Source: an uncultured Lachnospiraceae bacterium
GTDB lineage: Bacteria; Bacillota; Clostridia; Lachnospirales; Lachnospiraceae
Direction of reading: 5' to 3'
Assembly (NCBI GenBank): GCA_947644545.1
Contig: CANRZW010000036.1
Coordinates: forward strand, 1 to 37,197
Length of the DNA: 37,197 nucleotides
The notes under the pieces were generated by a model. It saw only the letters and a list, made by a program, of their open reading frames with translations, was not told the DNA's origin and searched no databases. A program made the translations under genes and the position numbers. The first letter of the stretch is position 1; the number at the start of each line of letters is the position of its first letter. Shown here in pieces: positions 1 through 9,208 of the stretch.

Positions 1-64
1 TTTCGTTAAATCCGGTATTTTACGAAAATAGTTCAGTAGGCTTTTACGCAAACATGCAAAATAA

Positions 65-109
65 AAAAGTGTTAGATCAACAAGATTTTTCCGTCGATCT
101 AACACTTTT
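65..109 (-). terminator. Rho-independent terminator of the exopolysaccharide operon
   Basis: A perfect 14-bp stem (65-78 paired with 96-109) has a 17-nt loop and is followed on the minus strand by a T-rich tail (TTTTTTATTTT). It begins 14 bases after the stop codon of the last glycosyltransferase gene. On the plus strand the stem is also followed by T-rich sequence, so it may work in both directions. Bases 1-53 hold no gene that I can support. Confidence 0.9.
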
Positions 110-123
110 CTGTTTTCTCTTGG

Positions 124-1797
124 TTATTCAAAAAAATAAACACTGCAATATTTTTCCTGAAACACAGGCTGTCCGTTGGAGATTCTCCTGCTGCCACTCA
201 GGATTCTGTTCACCTGCGCCTCCACATCTGCTCCGTCCGCCATGTACACCACCAGCGACTCCGCGTTCTCGATCCGCTCATCCGCCAGCTGCTCCACGCT
301 GTCCGCAGAAGCAAAATAGACCTCCGAATAGACAAACAGTTCATCCGCCACATCCCAGATGCACCATTCCGCCCCCGGCTCATACAGGTAAACCACCGGT
401 GTTCGTTCCCGCTCTCTCGCCCTCGCGAATTCCAACTGCTCCTTATCCTCAGGATACAGGAACACAACTCTGCCTGCCATAAGACCTGCCACATCAAGGA
501 GCAGGCAGATCACGGCCGCTGCCATAACTCCCGCTATCTTCCGGCTGCCACCCGCTCTTACCTTACCCGGCGCCTCTTTTCTGTCCGCATTCTCCCGCAG
601 CGCCGGCATCTTAAGACAAACGTTGCCCATCTTCCATACCGCCTGGAAAAGCAGCAGTACGATCATTCCGTACACCGGTAATTGATACCGGTTAGAGGTA
701 TCTCCAAGCAAAAGCGCCGTCTTAGACACCGTCAGAAAATACCCAAGTACGGCAAAAGACAGAATCGCATATAGCGGACTATACCGTATCTTCCGCAGGC
801 TCCCCTGCCTGTAAGCAGTCACCGCCAACAATACAAGCAAAAGCAAAAACGCCGGCAGCATTTTCCCGAAAACATATTCATCCAGCAATTCGTAGAAAAA
901 TCCAAACCGCTCCAGCGTATTGGACAGATCAAAGAAATTCTCCGTGGCCTGTGCCCCTCTCTGTCCCCGAAACATCTGTCCCAGACAGGACGGATACGTC
1001 AGATACGCCAGCAGAAACGCAACTGTCTGACTCACGCCGTACCGCAGACAATTCCGGATCTTTCTTTCCCGCCATAACATCCACACGCCAAACGCCGCCG
1101 CCAGATAAAACAGATATATAAAATAGTAATACTGCGTCAAAAATCCCAGATATGTCACCGCTGCCATAGGCACCAGGCACCGCAGCACCGGCAGTTTCTC
1201 CCATTTCCCTGCAAGCATATGTTCTGCCGCCCGTACATGCAGGATCGCACACAACAATACGAAGGTCGTCAGCATCTCATACATCCGGATAAAGACCACG
1301 CCGCTCATGGCAGCCGGAGACAACCCGTAGAACGCTGTCACCAACAGCGCCATCCACTCATTTCGTCCGCTCATCCGGTAAGCAAGATACGCCAGCAATA
1401 CAATATTAACGCCCCACAGCGCCAGATTAATCGACAACCCGATCCATTTCGAGAACACTCCGGGCACCAGCGATGCCGCTGTATGGAATACCCAGTAATA
1501 CAATGGCGGATGTACGTCCCAGGACTGCACCTGCTTCACCAGGCCATACTGAAACTCCTGCCCCGGCAGGACCACGAACTCATTCCGGTAAGTATCCCGA
1601 TCCATCCACTGCCCGTCTTCCACATAGAACCCGTTCGTGCGCGCCGTAGAATAATAGGTATAATATTCATCCTCATGAAATCCCTGTTTCTGCACACAGA
1701 AATAGAAGGCGGCCGCCATCTGCACCGCCCAGATTATCAGAAATATAACTACATATTTCCTCTTTATCCGATTTCCCTGCTCAAGCCATTCTCTCAT
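124..1797 (-). CDS. GT-C (GT39/ArnT-like) membrane glycosyltransferase
   Basis: This is a multi-spanning membrane protein of 557 residues, probably transferring a sugar from a polyprenyl-phosphate donor on the outer face of the membrane. After the first membrane segment (about residues 15-35) comes an acidic HEDE motif (41-44) in the first external loop, then a DVHPP motif (94-98). Both are typical of the GT-C/PMT superfamily. About ten further hydrophobic segments and a soluble C-terminal tail follow. I chose the ATG at 1797 because GGGGAG lies 5 bases upstream; an ATG nine codons earlier (1824) lacks such a site. It overlaps the preceding GT2 gene by 17 bases and is the last gene of the operon. 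The family is fairly certain; acceptor and donor are unknown. Confidence 0.8.
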   Translation of the reverse strand: MREWLEQGNRIKRKYVVIFLIIWAVQMAAAFYFCVQKQGFHEDEYYTYYSTARTNGFYVEDGQWMDRDTYRNEFVVLPGQEFQYGLVKQVQSWDVHPPLYYWVFHTAASLVPGVFSKWIGLSINLALWGVNIVLLAYLAYRMSGRNEWMALLVTAFYGLSPAAMSGVVFIRMYEMLTTFVLLCAILHVRAAEHMLAGKWEKLPVLRCLVPMAAVTYLGFLTQYYYFIYLFYLAAAFGVWMLWRERKIRNCLRYGVSQTVAFLLAYLTYPSCLGQMFRGQRGAQATENFFDLSNTLERFGFFYELLDEYVFGKMLPAFLLLLVLLAVTAYRQGSLRKIRYSPLYAILSFAVLGYFLTVSKTALLLGDTSNRYQLPVYGMIVLLLFQAVWKMGNVCLKMPALRENADRKEAPGKVRAGGSRKIAGVMAAAVICLLLDVAGLMAGRVVFLYPEDKEQLEFARARERERTPVVYLYEPGAEWCIWDVADELFVYSEVYFASADSVEQLADERIENAESLVVYMADGADVEAQVNRILSGSRRISNGQPVFQEKYCSVYFFE

Positions 1798-2785
1798 TTT
1801 GGCTCCCCATTCTGATCCATGCATGTACCTGCCGCACCAGCTTCGGCGCTATGGTCAAAAGCAGCAGATATCCTTTATTCTTGCCCGTCAGATACGGATT
1901 CCTCACCGTATCTTTCACATGACAACGCAAATAACGCTTCACGCGCCGATAGAAATCATTATCCCTCTTCATCTGCGGGATCGGCACATGCAGAAGATAG
2001 TCCAGCCTCTGATACAGGTTAAAACGCACCGCATACCCATACAGTTCCGGGTACTTTCTCTCCACAAGCTCCTGCATCCGGTCAGCATTATCCACAATAT
2101 CTATGAATACCCGCGAAAAGCTGTCCTTCGTCTTCCTGCGTGTCGTGCTCTCCTGACGACATACTACATGGTAACACTGCTTCGGCAGGATCGTAATCCC
2201 CTCTATCTCCTGCAGCATTTCCACCAGCAGCCTGAAATCCTCATTTAACATACCTTCCGGAAACCTGTGCTCCGCAAACCGTTCCTTCCTGACCAGCTTG
2301 GTGCAGAACGAACAGTCTCCCCTGTGCAACAGGAGTTCCCTTAGAAATTCTTCCGCCGTGCAAAAGCGCGCCGTCTCCGGCGGGATGCAGACATCGGGCA
2401 GTCGCTGCCCCTTTTCATCAACTTCATCCCGGGAGATCTGCACGATATCCCCCGTAGCGCCGCGCATGGCATCCATCATCAGCGCATACATGTCCGGCTC
2501 AATATAATCATCACTGTCCACAAACCCAAGATATGCCCCCGTGGCCAGGCCGATTCCCATATTACGCGCCGAAGAAGCCCCGCCGTTTTCCTTATGATAA
2601 ACACGGATACGCACATCCTTGTCCGCCATCCGTTCGCACAACTCCCCCGTCCCGTCGGTAGACCCGTCGTCGATCAGCAGAATCTCCAGCTTGTCATAGG
2701 TCTGCGCACAGACCGACCTTACACATCTTTCCAGGCAGTCTATCGAATTATATACCGGTATAATCACACTGATCTTCTCATTCAT
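1781..2785 (-). CDS. Family 2 glycosyltransferase
   Basis: This 334-residue GT-A enzyme should add one sugar to the lipid-linked polysaccharide repeat on the cytoplasmic side. The N-terminus has the GT2 start (ISVIIPVYN), then LLIDDGSTDGT at about 36-46 for nucleotide binding, and VDSDDYIEPD near 90-100, which holds the metal-binding DxD. The C-terminal third is basic with a weak hydrophobic stretch near the end, suggesting peripheral membrane attachment. A modest GGAAG site precedes the ATG. A 59-base gap without a gene separates it from the GT4 gene upstream. The sugar specificity cannot be read from the sequence. Confidence 0.85.
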   Translation of the reverse strand: MNEKISVIIPVYNSIDCLERCVRSVCAQTYDKLEILLIDDGSTDGTGELCERMADKDVRIRVYHKENGGASSARNMGIGLATGAYLGFVDSDDYIEPDMYALMMDAMRGATGDIVQISRDEVDEKGQRLPDVCIPPETARFCTAEEFLRELLLHRGDCSFCTKLVRKERFAEHRFPEGMLNEDFRLLVEMLQEIEGITILPKQCYHVVCRQESTTRRKTKDSFSRVFIDIVDNADRMQELVERKYPELYGYAVRFNLYQRLDYLLHVPIPQMKRDNDFYRRVKRYLRCHVKDTVRNPYLTGKNKGYLLLLTIAPKLVRQVHAWIRMGSQNERMA

Positions 2786-2844
2786 ATCTTATATCTTCCA
2801 TTCATTTCCACCCTGTTACGATGACGCGCATCTGCATTTCCCCA

Positions 2845-4002
2845 TCATCTTGGCCGCAGCACAGGCGCCACGCTAAGCGGCCCTTCCACGCCCGGCAGGA
2901 TCTTGCCCTCAAGCAGCCCCTCCGCAAACCGCAGCAGCTCCTTCGCCGCGTTTTCCGCATTCCATAGTTGCCGGATCGTCTCATACGCTGCACGCCCCAT
3001 GTCTTTGCGCACCTCCCAATGATCAAACAGATCCATCACCAGCGCCTCCATCTTCTCGTACTTACCCTTCGGATACAGAAAGCCGTTCTCTCCGTGCCTG
3101 ATCAGATAAGGCGCTGCCCCTGCCTGTTCATTGACCACTTCCACGCAGCCGCTGTTCATGCCCTCATTGACCACGGCTCCCCAGCCCTCCAGATAATTGC
3201 TGGTAAAAAGATGAATATGGCACTTCTCCATCACATCCCGCACCCGCTCCGGCTCGGTATAGCCATAGAAGCGGAAGCATTCTGCCAGTCCTGCCGCCTC
3301 CACATCCCGCCTGATCTGCGGCTCCAGCTCTCCGTCTCCCAACATATGCACGAAAAACGGATATCCTTTCCCACACAGCGCCTTCGCCAGGCGCACCACA
3401 TACTCCGGATGTTTCAAAGGAATGAATCTGCCGGCCCACACAATATGCAGTCTGCCGTCCTGTATCTTCATCTGTTCAAACTGTTCCTCACTGTAAGTAC
3501 GCAGCTTTGTAAAATATCCCCACCGAAACAGCTTGCCCGGATAAGCCCCGATCAGATGGAAATCGGAGGCCGCATACGCCCCGGCACACAGCATACACAC
3601 GTTTTCTCTCCGGTACTTGATATGCTCCTGATACTTCGCCCAAAGTCCCCGCGGTGAGACTGCTTTCCACTGCCCTTCCCGGTAAAGCCGCTCGCTCACG
3701 CGCATCGTCACCTTACCGGAGGCAAGCCTTGCCGCCGCAATATCCTCTCTCTGTGTCCAGCCGAACAATACCACATCACTCTCCGCGATCTTCTTTCGGC
3801 ACTCATATTCTTCCTCATACAGACACTGCACGTAAGGCAGCGCATGTACGTCCACACCCCACCCCATTGCAACCCGTTCCGCCTCCATGGGCATGGTCTG
3901 GATAAAAGTAAACCGCTCTCCCATCTTAGTGTAAAGCGCCTCACACAACGGAATCTGGTGATGATTGATATAGTTAGATACAAAGGTAAACGTAAAACTC
4001 AT
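2845..4002 (-). CDS. Family 4 (GT-B) glycosyltransferase
   Basis: This 385-residue protein has the two-Rossmann GT-B layout. The second half carries the recognisable parts: WAGRFIPLKHPEYVV, LGDGELEPQIRRDVE, and the EGWGAVVNE segment that corresponds to the E-x7-E motif of retaining GT4 enzymes. No membrane segment is evident. Its ATG overlaps the stop of the upstream GT4 gene by four bases (ATGA at 3999-4002), so the two are translationally coupled. It probably transfers one sugar of the repeat unit. Donor and acceptor are unknown. Confidence 0.82.
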   Translation of the reverse strand: MSFTFTFVSNYINHHQIPLCEALYTKMGERFTFIQTMPMEAERVAMGWGVDVHALPYVQCLYEEEYECRKKIAESDVVLFGWTQREDIAAARLASGKVTMRVSERLYREGQWKAVSPRGLWAKYQEHIKYRRENVCMLCAGAYAASDFHLIGAYPGKLFRWGYFTKLRTYSEEQFEQMKIQDGRLHIVWAGRFIPLKHPEYVVRLAKALCGKGYPFFVHMLGDGELEPQIRRDVEAAGLAECFRFYGYTEPERVRDVMEKCHIHLFTSNYLEGWGAVVNEGMNSGCVEVVNEQAGAAPYLIRHGENGFLYPKGKYEKMEALVMDLFDHWEVRKDMGRAAYETIRQLWNAENAAKELLRFAEGLLEGKILPGVEGPLSVAPVLRPR

Positions 4003-5285
4003 GAAAACATCTCCCGGTAAATGCGTATCAACCGATAATAATTCTGCTCTGCATCATGGTTGACGCGCGCATGTTTCCTGGCATTGTCGGAAAAGCGTTC
4101 CACGATCGCCTCCTTGGTGAACGTCTCGATAATCCTGTCTGCCAACGCTTCCACATCGCCTGCCGGATACAGCATACCGTCTCCGCCGTCTGTCAGCAGA
4201 TTATGTACGCCGCCCACATCAGCCGCCACGCAGGGAACCCCCAACAACATCGCTTCTCCCAGCGAATTAGGCGAGTTCTCCAATGCCGAAGGCAGCACAA
4301 ACAGATGACTCTTTAGAAACCGTGCTTTCATATCCTCCGCCGATAGTCTGCCCAGCATCGTCACCTTGTCACCGAGATGATTCTCCCTGATCAGTTTTCT
4401 CAAATATTTACCATAAGCCGACAGTTTCAATCTGTCCTGCCATGTCTCCCTGTCAACAATATTACTTCCGGCTACATAGACATGCGTCTCCGGAAACTGC
4501 TCCAGCACCTTCGGCAATGCCTGCAGAAGATAATGGAACCCCTTGAGGGGATAATCCCCCTGGCTCAAAAAGATACTGTACGGCTCACATGCATTCCTCT
4601 TCCATCTGTCCCGATAGAAGATTCCCCGCAGCGTCTCATTCAGATAATGATATTCTGCCGCAGGATTGATCTTCACCGTCTGCGTACGGTCGAAATCCGT
4701 CCTGCCTGCGATATGGCCGGCCATACGCAGAGCCTCCTTCTCATGCTCGCCGCGCTTCTTGAATTTCTTCTGCTGCTGTTTGATGCTGTCCTGTCTGATC
4801 CTGTCCCGCAGCGTGACCTGACGCTGTACCTTGACAGGCAGATCAGCCATATATTCCTCCGCGATGCAGCTGCATAACCCCTGCACACTGATCAATGTCC
4901 TCTCCGGATGTCCGAATACCTTAACGCCTGCCAGCGCATGTGGAAATTCCGTACCGAATACATGCAGGATATCCGGCTCAAAATCCTGCAGGATCTCCTG
5001 AAATCTCGTTTCCAGTGCACTGTCATAAATCTCCGGCATATCCAGATTCTCCACAAATCCATAGCACCGGCAGGACATGCTCTCCCCCAGCTGCATATTC
5101 CGCTGCAGATCCCCCATGGATTCGTCTACCGGAAAAGCAATCCCAAGTTCGATCCGGTTCCTTCCTCTCTCCACAACAACCCTCTCCAGAAGACCGCTCA
5201 GCCAGCCTTCTCTGTTACTGTAAGAAACTCCCAGCTGTCTGGCGATCGCAGGAATCATAATATTACATATCCACAATACCTTCAT
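3999..5285 (-). CDS. Family 4 (GT-B) glycosyltransferase
   Basis: This 428-residue enzyme probably acts in assembly of the polysaccharide repeat. The N-terminal domain begins MKVLWICNIMIPAIA and carries LHVFGTEFPHAL. The C-terminal GT-B domain has the phrase SQGDYPLKGFHYLLQALP, a VTMLGRLSAEDM segment, and ENSPNSLGEAMLLGVPCVA containing the E-x7-E catalytic and donor-binding motif. A basic KQQQKKFKKRGEHEK stretch near residues 170-185 is an uncommon insertion. It is coupled by ATGA overlaps on both sides (5282-5285 and 3999-4002). Substrates are unknown. Confidence 0.83.
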   Translation of the reverse strand: MKVLWICNIMIPAIARQLGVSYSNREGWLSGLLERVVVERGRNRIELGIAFPVDESMGDLQRNMQLGESMSCRCYGFVENLDMPEIYDSALETRFQEILQDFEPDILHVFGTEFPHALAGVKVFGHPERTLISVQGLCSCIAEEYMADLPVKVQRQVTLRDRIRQDSIKQQQKKFKKRGEHEKEALRMAGHIAGRTDFDRTQTVKINPAAEYHYLNETLRGIFYRDRWKRNACEPYSIFLSQGDYPLKGFHYLLQALPKVLEQFPETHVYVAGSNIVDRETWQDRLKLSAYGKYLRKLIRENHLGDKVTMLGRLSAEDMKARFLKSHLFVLPSALENSPNSLGEAMLLGVPCVAADVGGVHNLLTDGGDGMLYPAGDVEALADRIIETFTKEAIVERFSDNARKHARVNHDAEQNYYRLIRIYREMFS

Positions 5286-6130
5286 GTTTTCCCCTTTTCC
5301 GAGCCTTTCACCGCCCTGTACAACCTCTTCTTAAGTGACTGATATACCCCCGCCGTGACCGGATTCTCCGCGATCCATGTCCTGAGCGGCGCCAATGTCA
5401 TGATCATGATCACCCGATATTGAAGCGCTTTCCCCGCAGGCAGATAGCGCGAGACGATCTCTCTGTGCTCCTGCTTCGATCTCTTGCGATTCGCTTTTGT
5501 TTCAGAAAATCCGCCTCCTTCATAGAGCGCCACCGTTACGGCCATATATACCGGTATGGCGCCGCCTCTGTAATAGCACCACAGGAAATGCTCATAATCC
5601 GCCCGCACCCTGTATCTGGTATCGAATGCTCTCTCCCTGAACAGGTCCGCCGCATAGAAGCAGGCCTGATGGCATGGCAGATTGCGGTAGCATGCAAAAT
5701 CATCAATAACAGGATTAGACTGCACCATACTTCCCGTCAGCTGCTCACGGATATTGCCATAGAAGATACAGGGCGCTTCCTTCTGTCCGCGCTTCTCAAT
5801 CTCTTCTTTGACTTTGGCCAATACCTGATCGTCATAGAACCGATCCCCACAGTTTAGAAAGAAGATATAATCACCGCCTGCGTATCTCACCGCCTGATTC
5901 ATACCGTCGTAGATACCCGAATCTTTCTCATCCCGAACCACCCTGATCCGGCTGTCATCTGCGCTCTCCTTTTCGAGCTGTTCCAGATAACTGATGGTAG
6001 ACGCATCCGAAGAGCCTCCGTCTTTCACGATGATCTCATACTCCTGCTGTGTCTGCGCGCGGATGCTCCCCACCGTCTCCTTCAGCTTATCTTTCGCGTT
6101 CAAACAGACTACTATGATACTGAAAACCAT
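5282..6130 (-). CDS. Family 2 glycosyltransferase (WcaA-like)
   Basis: A 282-residue GT-A enzyme. It shows FSIIVVCLNAKDKL at the N-terminus, VKDGGSSDAST for the nucleotide site, and FLNCGDRFYDD where the metal-binding acidic motif normally lies. This resembles the colanic-acid WcaA/WcaE type. I chose the ATG at 6130 because AGGAGAGG lies immediately upstream at good spacing; an in-frame start 16 codons earlier (6178) has no such site and would add an unrelated basic leader. The stop overlaps the next gene's start by four bases. Confidence 0.82.
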   Translation of the reverse strand: MVFSIIVVCLNAKDKLKETVGSIRAQTQQEYEIIVKDGGSSDASTISYLEQLEKESADDSRIRVVRDEKDSGIYDGMNQAVRYAGGDYIFFLNCGDRFYDDQVLAKVKEEIEKRGQKEAPCIFYGNIREQLTGSMVQSNPVIDDFACYRNLPCHQACFYAADLFRERAFDTRYRVRADYEHFLWCYYRGGAIPVYMAVTVALYEGGGFSETKANRKRSKQEHREIVSRYLPAGKALQYRVIMIMTLAPLRTWIAENPVTAGVYQSLKKRLYRAVKGSEKGKT

Positions 6131-6190
6131 ACGAAATCCTCTCCTCTTTATGAGAACGCCGCCGTTATCATCCTGCAAAACAGCCCGCCG

Positions 6191-7363
6191 CTAATTCACA
6201 TCCGACAAGATATTGACCATATCATGAAAGAAAAAGGTCTGGTACGGCAGAATCAACGTTCCGTCATTGTCGGCTCTGCTCATATAGACTGCGAAATACA
6301 AGACAGCTGCCAATAAGATCCCTCCACGAAACAGTCTGCGCCATTTCCGATCTTCTATCCGCGCAAGCAGCAGTGGCAGATAGAAAATATGGCTGACCGT
6401 AAGATAATAACCGATGCGGGATATAATCGGCAGGAAGGAGCAGAACACGTACAGCACAAGCGCACCAAGATTCAAATAGAAGTAAAAATGTTCCGCATCC
6501 TTCGTCTCAACTGACGCTCCGTTACCGCCATCCTGCCTGCGTTTGCCGGCAAAATACACGATTCCCGCAAACAGCAGTACTGCCAGACACCGCAGGATAT
6601 TAATATAACTCGTACCGCCTTCCAGATACTCTGTATCCTCATAGGTCGGATACAGCAGAATCACCAGCTTCAGATAGAAGTCCTGACAGAATAAGAAAGT
6701 AGTGCAAAACAGCCCGCCCAAAACAAGCTGCCACTTTTTCCAGGGTAAAACCGCCAGAACATACAGGGGAATCACGACTAACAGAGATTTGTGGAACGAA
6801 GAACCAAGCAGGATCAGTACCACAAACCTTCCCCACTGCCTGCGCAGAACAAATTTCATGGAATACAACGCCAGCGCCAGCGCCAGATAATAGCGGACGG
6901 TGCTGAATGTCTGGAAATAATAGCCCAGCGCCATAAACAGAAAAAAGGTTAAGGGAAAATCCTCACTCTGTTCGTACATCGCAAGCATAAAGATACCGAC
7001 CGTAGCCAGCGCATAGACCGCAAACACCAGCAGATAATTCTCAAATCCCGACAGTCCATAGATCAGCTTCACCAACAGATTAAACCCGATCTCTGTTGGC
7101 ACATAGGCATTGCAGTTGACAAGATGCATGAATTCAACATACTTGGCATAATCATTGCCTACATTCAGCCTGCAGGCAGACAAGGCAAACAGGATCAGGA
7201 AAACCGCAAACAGACAGACGCGATTGCACATCTGCTGCCTTGTCCTTCTATATGGCTGCGTTACCGGTCTGCAATTCACCATACCGGCAAGCAGCGCCGT
7301 TACTGCTGCTACCGTGATATATAAGATCATCTGTCGCCGCTGTCCTTTCACCCTCTCAAACAT
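6191..7363 (-). CDS. EpsG-like polysaccharide polymerase, membrane protein
   Basis: This 390-residue protein has about ten hydrophobic segments and the layout of the EpsG/Wzy group, which joins lipid-linked repeats outside the membrane. The first external loop has NVGNDYAKYVEFMH, matching the GxDYxxY signature seen in EpsG proteins, followed by a PTEIGFNLL segment. It is the only polymerase candidate in the cluster. The start is uncertain: ATG at 7363 lies 9 bases after the upstream stop but lacks a good ribosome site, whereas ATG at 7330 has AAAGGA about 12 bases before it and starts directly at the first membrane helix. Confidence 0.78.
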   Translation of the reverse strand: MFERVKGQRRQMILYITVAAVTALLAGMVNCRPVTQPYRRTRQQMCNRVCLFAVFLILFALSACRLNVGNDYAKYVEFMHLVNCNAYVPTEIGFNLLVKLIYGLSGFENYLLVFAVYALATVGIFMLAMYEQSEDFPLTFFLFMALGYYFQTFSTVRYYLALALALYSMKFVLRRQWGRFVVLILLGSSFHKSLLVVIPLYVLAVLPWKKWQLVLGGLFCTTFLFCQDFYLKLVILLYPTYEDTEYLEGGTSYINILRCLAVLLFAGIVYFAGKRRQDGGNGASVETKDAEHFYFYLNLGALVLYVFCSFLPIISRIGYYLTVSHIFYLPLLLARIEDRKWRRLFRGGILLAAVLYFAVYMSRADNDGTLILPYQTFFFHDMVNILSDVN

Positions 7364-7372
7364 GCCGCCGCA

Positions 7373-8167
7373 TCACACTATCCGCCGCCGCGCTTCCTCC
7401 ACGCCGTTCTTCATCCAGCGATATGCCTGTTTTACCGAAACGCTGCTGCACATTTCCTGCCTGTGCACCCACAGGAAACGAAAAGACAATGGCAGTGCCA
7501 TCCTGCCGTACAGATAATGGTAAAGCACCCCCCTGTCCTTGAAAAACTTCTCGTGGTAACCGCTGAACCAGGTAGATTCCCGCTCTTTCTCCTCCCCGAT
7601 GCACACCGTATGCGAATAGATCCTCAGCCCCGCTTTCAGACAGTCCCGCAGAAACAGGCTGTCCTCCCCATTGCTGTATCTGGCGCCCCCGCCAAAGAGC
7701 AGGGAATAGTGTACATTGGCACGCAGAAGCGCCTCATGTCTGGCCGTAATGCTGTAGGCCGGATATCTTCCGTAATTCCTGTAATTGATCCGGTGAATAT
7801 CCTCGTTCCAGTAAGTACGCCTGGCCGGCGCCACTTTCACATTGACCAGAATCATATCCGCGTCAGGCAGCTCCTCATAGATTCTGCAAATCTTCTCCCG
7901 ATAATCCGCACACAGCACGATATCTTCATCCGCAAAAGCGCAGATATCCGCATCCGCATGCAAAAGTGCCGTATTGCGGCTAAGCCCTACGCCTCTTTCA
8001 GCCATGGAGAACACCTGTATCCTGTGATCTGCCCTCTTAAACTCCTCGTAACCGTACTGCCCACACTGGTTCACAATAACGGCATCGCTGTCGATCTGCA
8101 TCTGCTCTGCCAGCACATGGGCCTCTTTATCCACAGCAGATACCAGCAGCTGTATCCTTTTCGCCAT
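7373..8167 (-). CDS. GT2-like glycosyltransferase
   Basis: The 264-residue protein starts MAKRIQLLVSAVDKE and has AERGVGLSRNTALLHADADICAFADEDIVL, a GT2-like region with the acidic DED at the DxD position. A FGGGARYSNGEDSLFLRDCL segment matches the ED acceptor-site motif of GT2 enzymes. The nucleotide-binding DDGS motif is replaced by QCGQYGYEEF, so it is a divergent member. The ATG at 8167 was chosen because a GGGGAG site precedes it and it then begins 22 bases after the Wzz-like gene; the longest open frame (to 8278) would overlap that gene. It probably acts on the repeat unit. Confidence 0.7.
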   Translation of the reverse strand: MAKRIQLLVSAVDKEAHVLAEQMQIDSDAVIVNQCGQYGYEEFKRADHRIQVFSMAERGVGLSRNTALLHADADICAFADEDIVLCADYREKICRIYEELPDADMILVNVKVAPARRTYWNEDIHRINYRNYGRYPAYSITARHEALLRANVHYSLLFGGGARYSNGEDSLFLRDCLKAGLRIYSHTVCIGEEKERESTWFSGYHEKFFKDRGVLYHYLYGRMALPLSFRFLWVHRQEMCSSVSVKQAYRWMKNGVEEARRRIV

Positions 8168-8189
8168 TTCTCTGTTTTCTCCCCTTACG

Positions 8190-9155
8190 CTATATCCGCC
8201 ATCCATAATAGCGGCCAAGAAATCTCTCATCCGCCTCCTCAATGGCCACTCCGGCAAGCGTACACTCCCTGACTGCAAGCTGTTCTATCATATATCCAAG
8301 ATAAACGGCGTGTACTGATCCATATGCCACACCGATCACCACTCCGTCCGCATCGCACAGTTCCCGCCACTTCTCTTCCGACACCGCTTCCTTCTGCTTC
8401 AGGGATAGTGTGGCGATCTTCCCCCTCTTTTCCTGCAGACAGGCCATATTGGCCGCATAATCCTGTTCCAACCGCCCTCCGGCGCCGCTGTAACCGACAA
8501 AGAGAGCGTCCGTCACCTGTCTTACATCCGATGCTGTCATGATACGGTCATCCAGCACATAATAAAACAGCATACCAATCAGAACCACTGCCAATGCCAA
8601 TACCATTCCGATCAATACTGCCTGCCTCCACCTGGCATCCGCCACAACCAGTTTCGCTTCCGTAGTCTGGATTACCTTGATCGACCTGAATTCCCTGGCG
8701 GTATTGCCCAGATCTGTCAGCGACCGTCCGACCGCATCCAGAATATCGTCACAGCTATCCGCATCATGCGTCGTAACCGTGATCGTCAGCAGTCTGAGAT
8801 CCGAGAGAATCTCCGCCTTCACCGCCTCCGCAACCGCTTCACGCGCATAATCCGCTGACAGATACTGCATTGTCCCATCCAGAATCGGCTCCGTCGCCAT
8901 CAGGTCATTCCATGTATATCCGTTATATGCCTGATAGACCTCGCCTGTCTCATCCGCCGCGAAATCCAGATAAATCTTGGACATGGCCTGATATTCGCGC
9001 TCGGATTCCGGCACGATACGCACTGCCGCATAGACCGCACCGCCGAGTACGGCGCCGGTCACCGCCGCCAACAGCGCGATCCATAGCTTCCTCATAAAAC
9101 AAAGCAGCAGCTTTCTCATATCCATACCCGCATCGGCATATCTGATCTCTCTCAT
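8190..9155 (-). CDS. Wzz/YveK-like chain-length protein with BY-kinase-like tail
   Basis: This protein (321 residues from 9155) should control polysaccharide chain length. It has a membrane segment near residues 20-45, an extracytoplasmic region of about 120 residues, and a second segment (AVLIGMVLALAVVLIGMLFYY) ending in DDR, as in Gram-positive Wzz/CapA proteins. Unusually, about 115 cytoplasmic residues follow. Their last part (CDADGVVIGVAYGSVH...LAGVAIEEAD...YYG) resembles the end of a bacterial tyrosine kinase, but Walker A and B motifs are absent. A TTG at 9182 gives the longest frame; the ATG at 9155, with GGGG about 10 bases upstream, is more likely. No separate kinase gene is visible here. 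Confidence 0.75.
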   Translation of the reverse strand: MREIRYADAGMDMRKLLLCFMRKLWIALLAAVTGAVLGGAVYAAVRIVPESEREYQAMSKIYLDFAADETGEVYQAYNGYTWNDLMATEPILDGTMQYLSADYAREAVAEAVKAEILSDLRLLTITVTTHDADSCDDILDAVGRSLTDLGNTAREFRSIKVIQTTEAKLVVADARWRQAVLIGMVLALAVVLIGMLFYYVLDDRIMTASDVRQVTDALFVGYSGAGGRLEQDYAANMACLQEKRGKIATLSLKQKEAVSEEKWRELCDADGVVIGVAYGSVHAVYLGYMIEQLAVRECTLAGVAIEEADERFLGRYYGWRI

Positions 9156-9190
9156 AGGCTGCATTTCCCCATTCTGTCCCAAACTTTTCC

Positions 9191-9208
9191 GACGGCGCTT
9201 CTGCCGTC
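9191..9208 (-). other. Intercistronic hairpin
   Basis: The perfect repeat GACGGC-6-GCCGTC lies immediately in front of the sugar transferase stop codon on the plus strand (that is, just downstream of it on the transcript is the Wzz-like gene). No run of T follows, so it looks like an mRNA-stabilising or weak attenuating stem, not a terminator. Confidence 0.45.

Noticed and set aside
1..53. Inverted TTTCGT/ACGAAA pair at the left edge
   Set aside because: The arms are only 6 bases, 15 apart, without T run; not enough to call a terminator or operator.
1219..1815. Long plus-strand open frame opposite the GT-C gene
   Set aside because: It lacks a ribosome site and its translation is rich in His, Gln and Pro as expected for an antisense shadow of a real gene.
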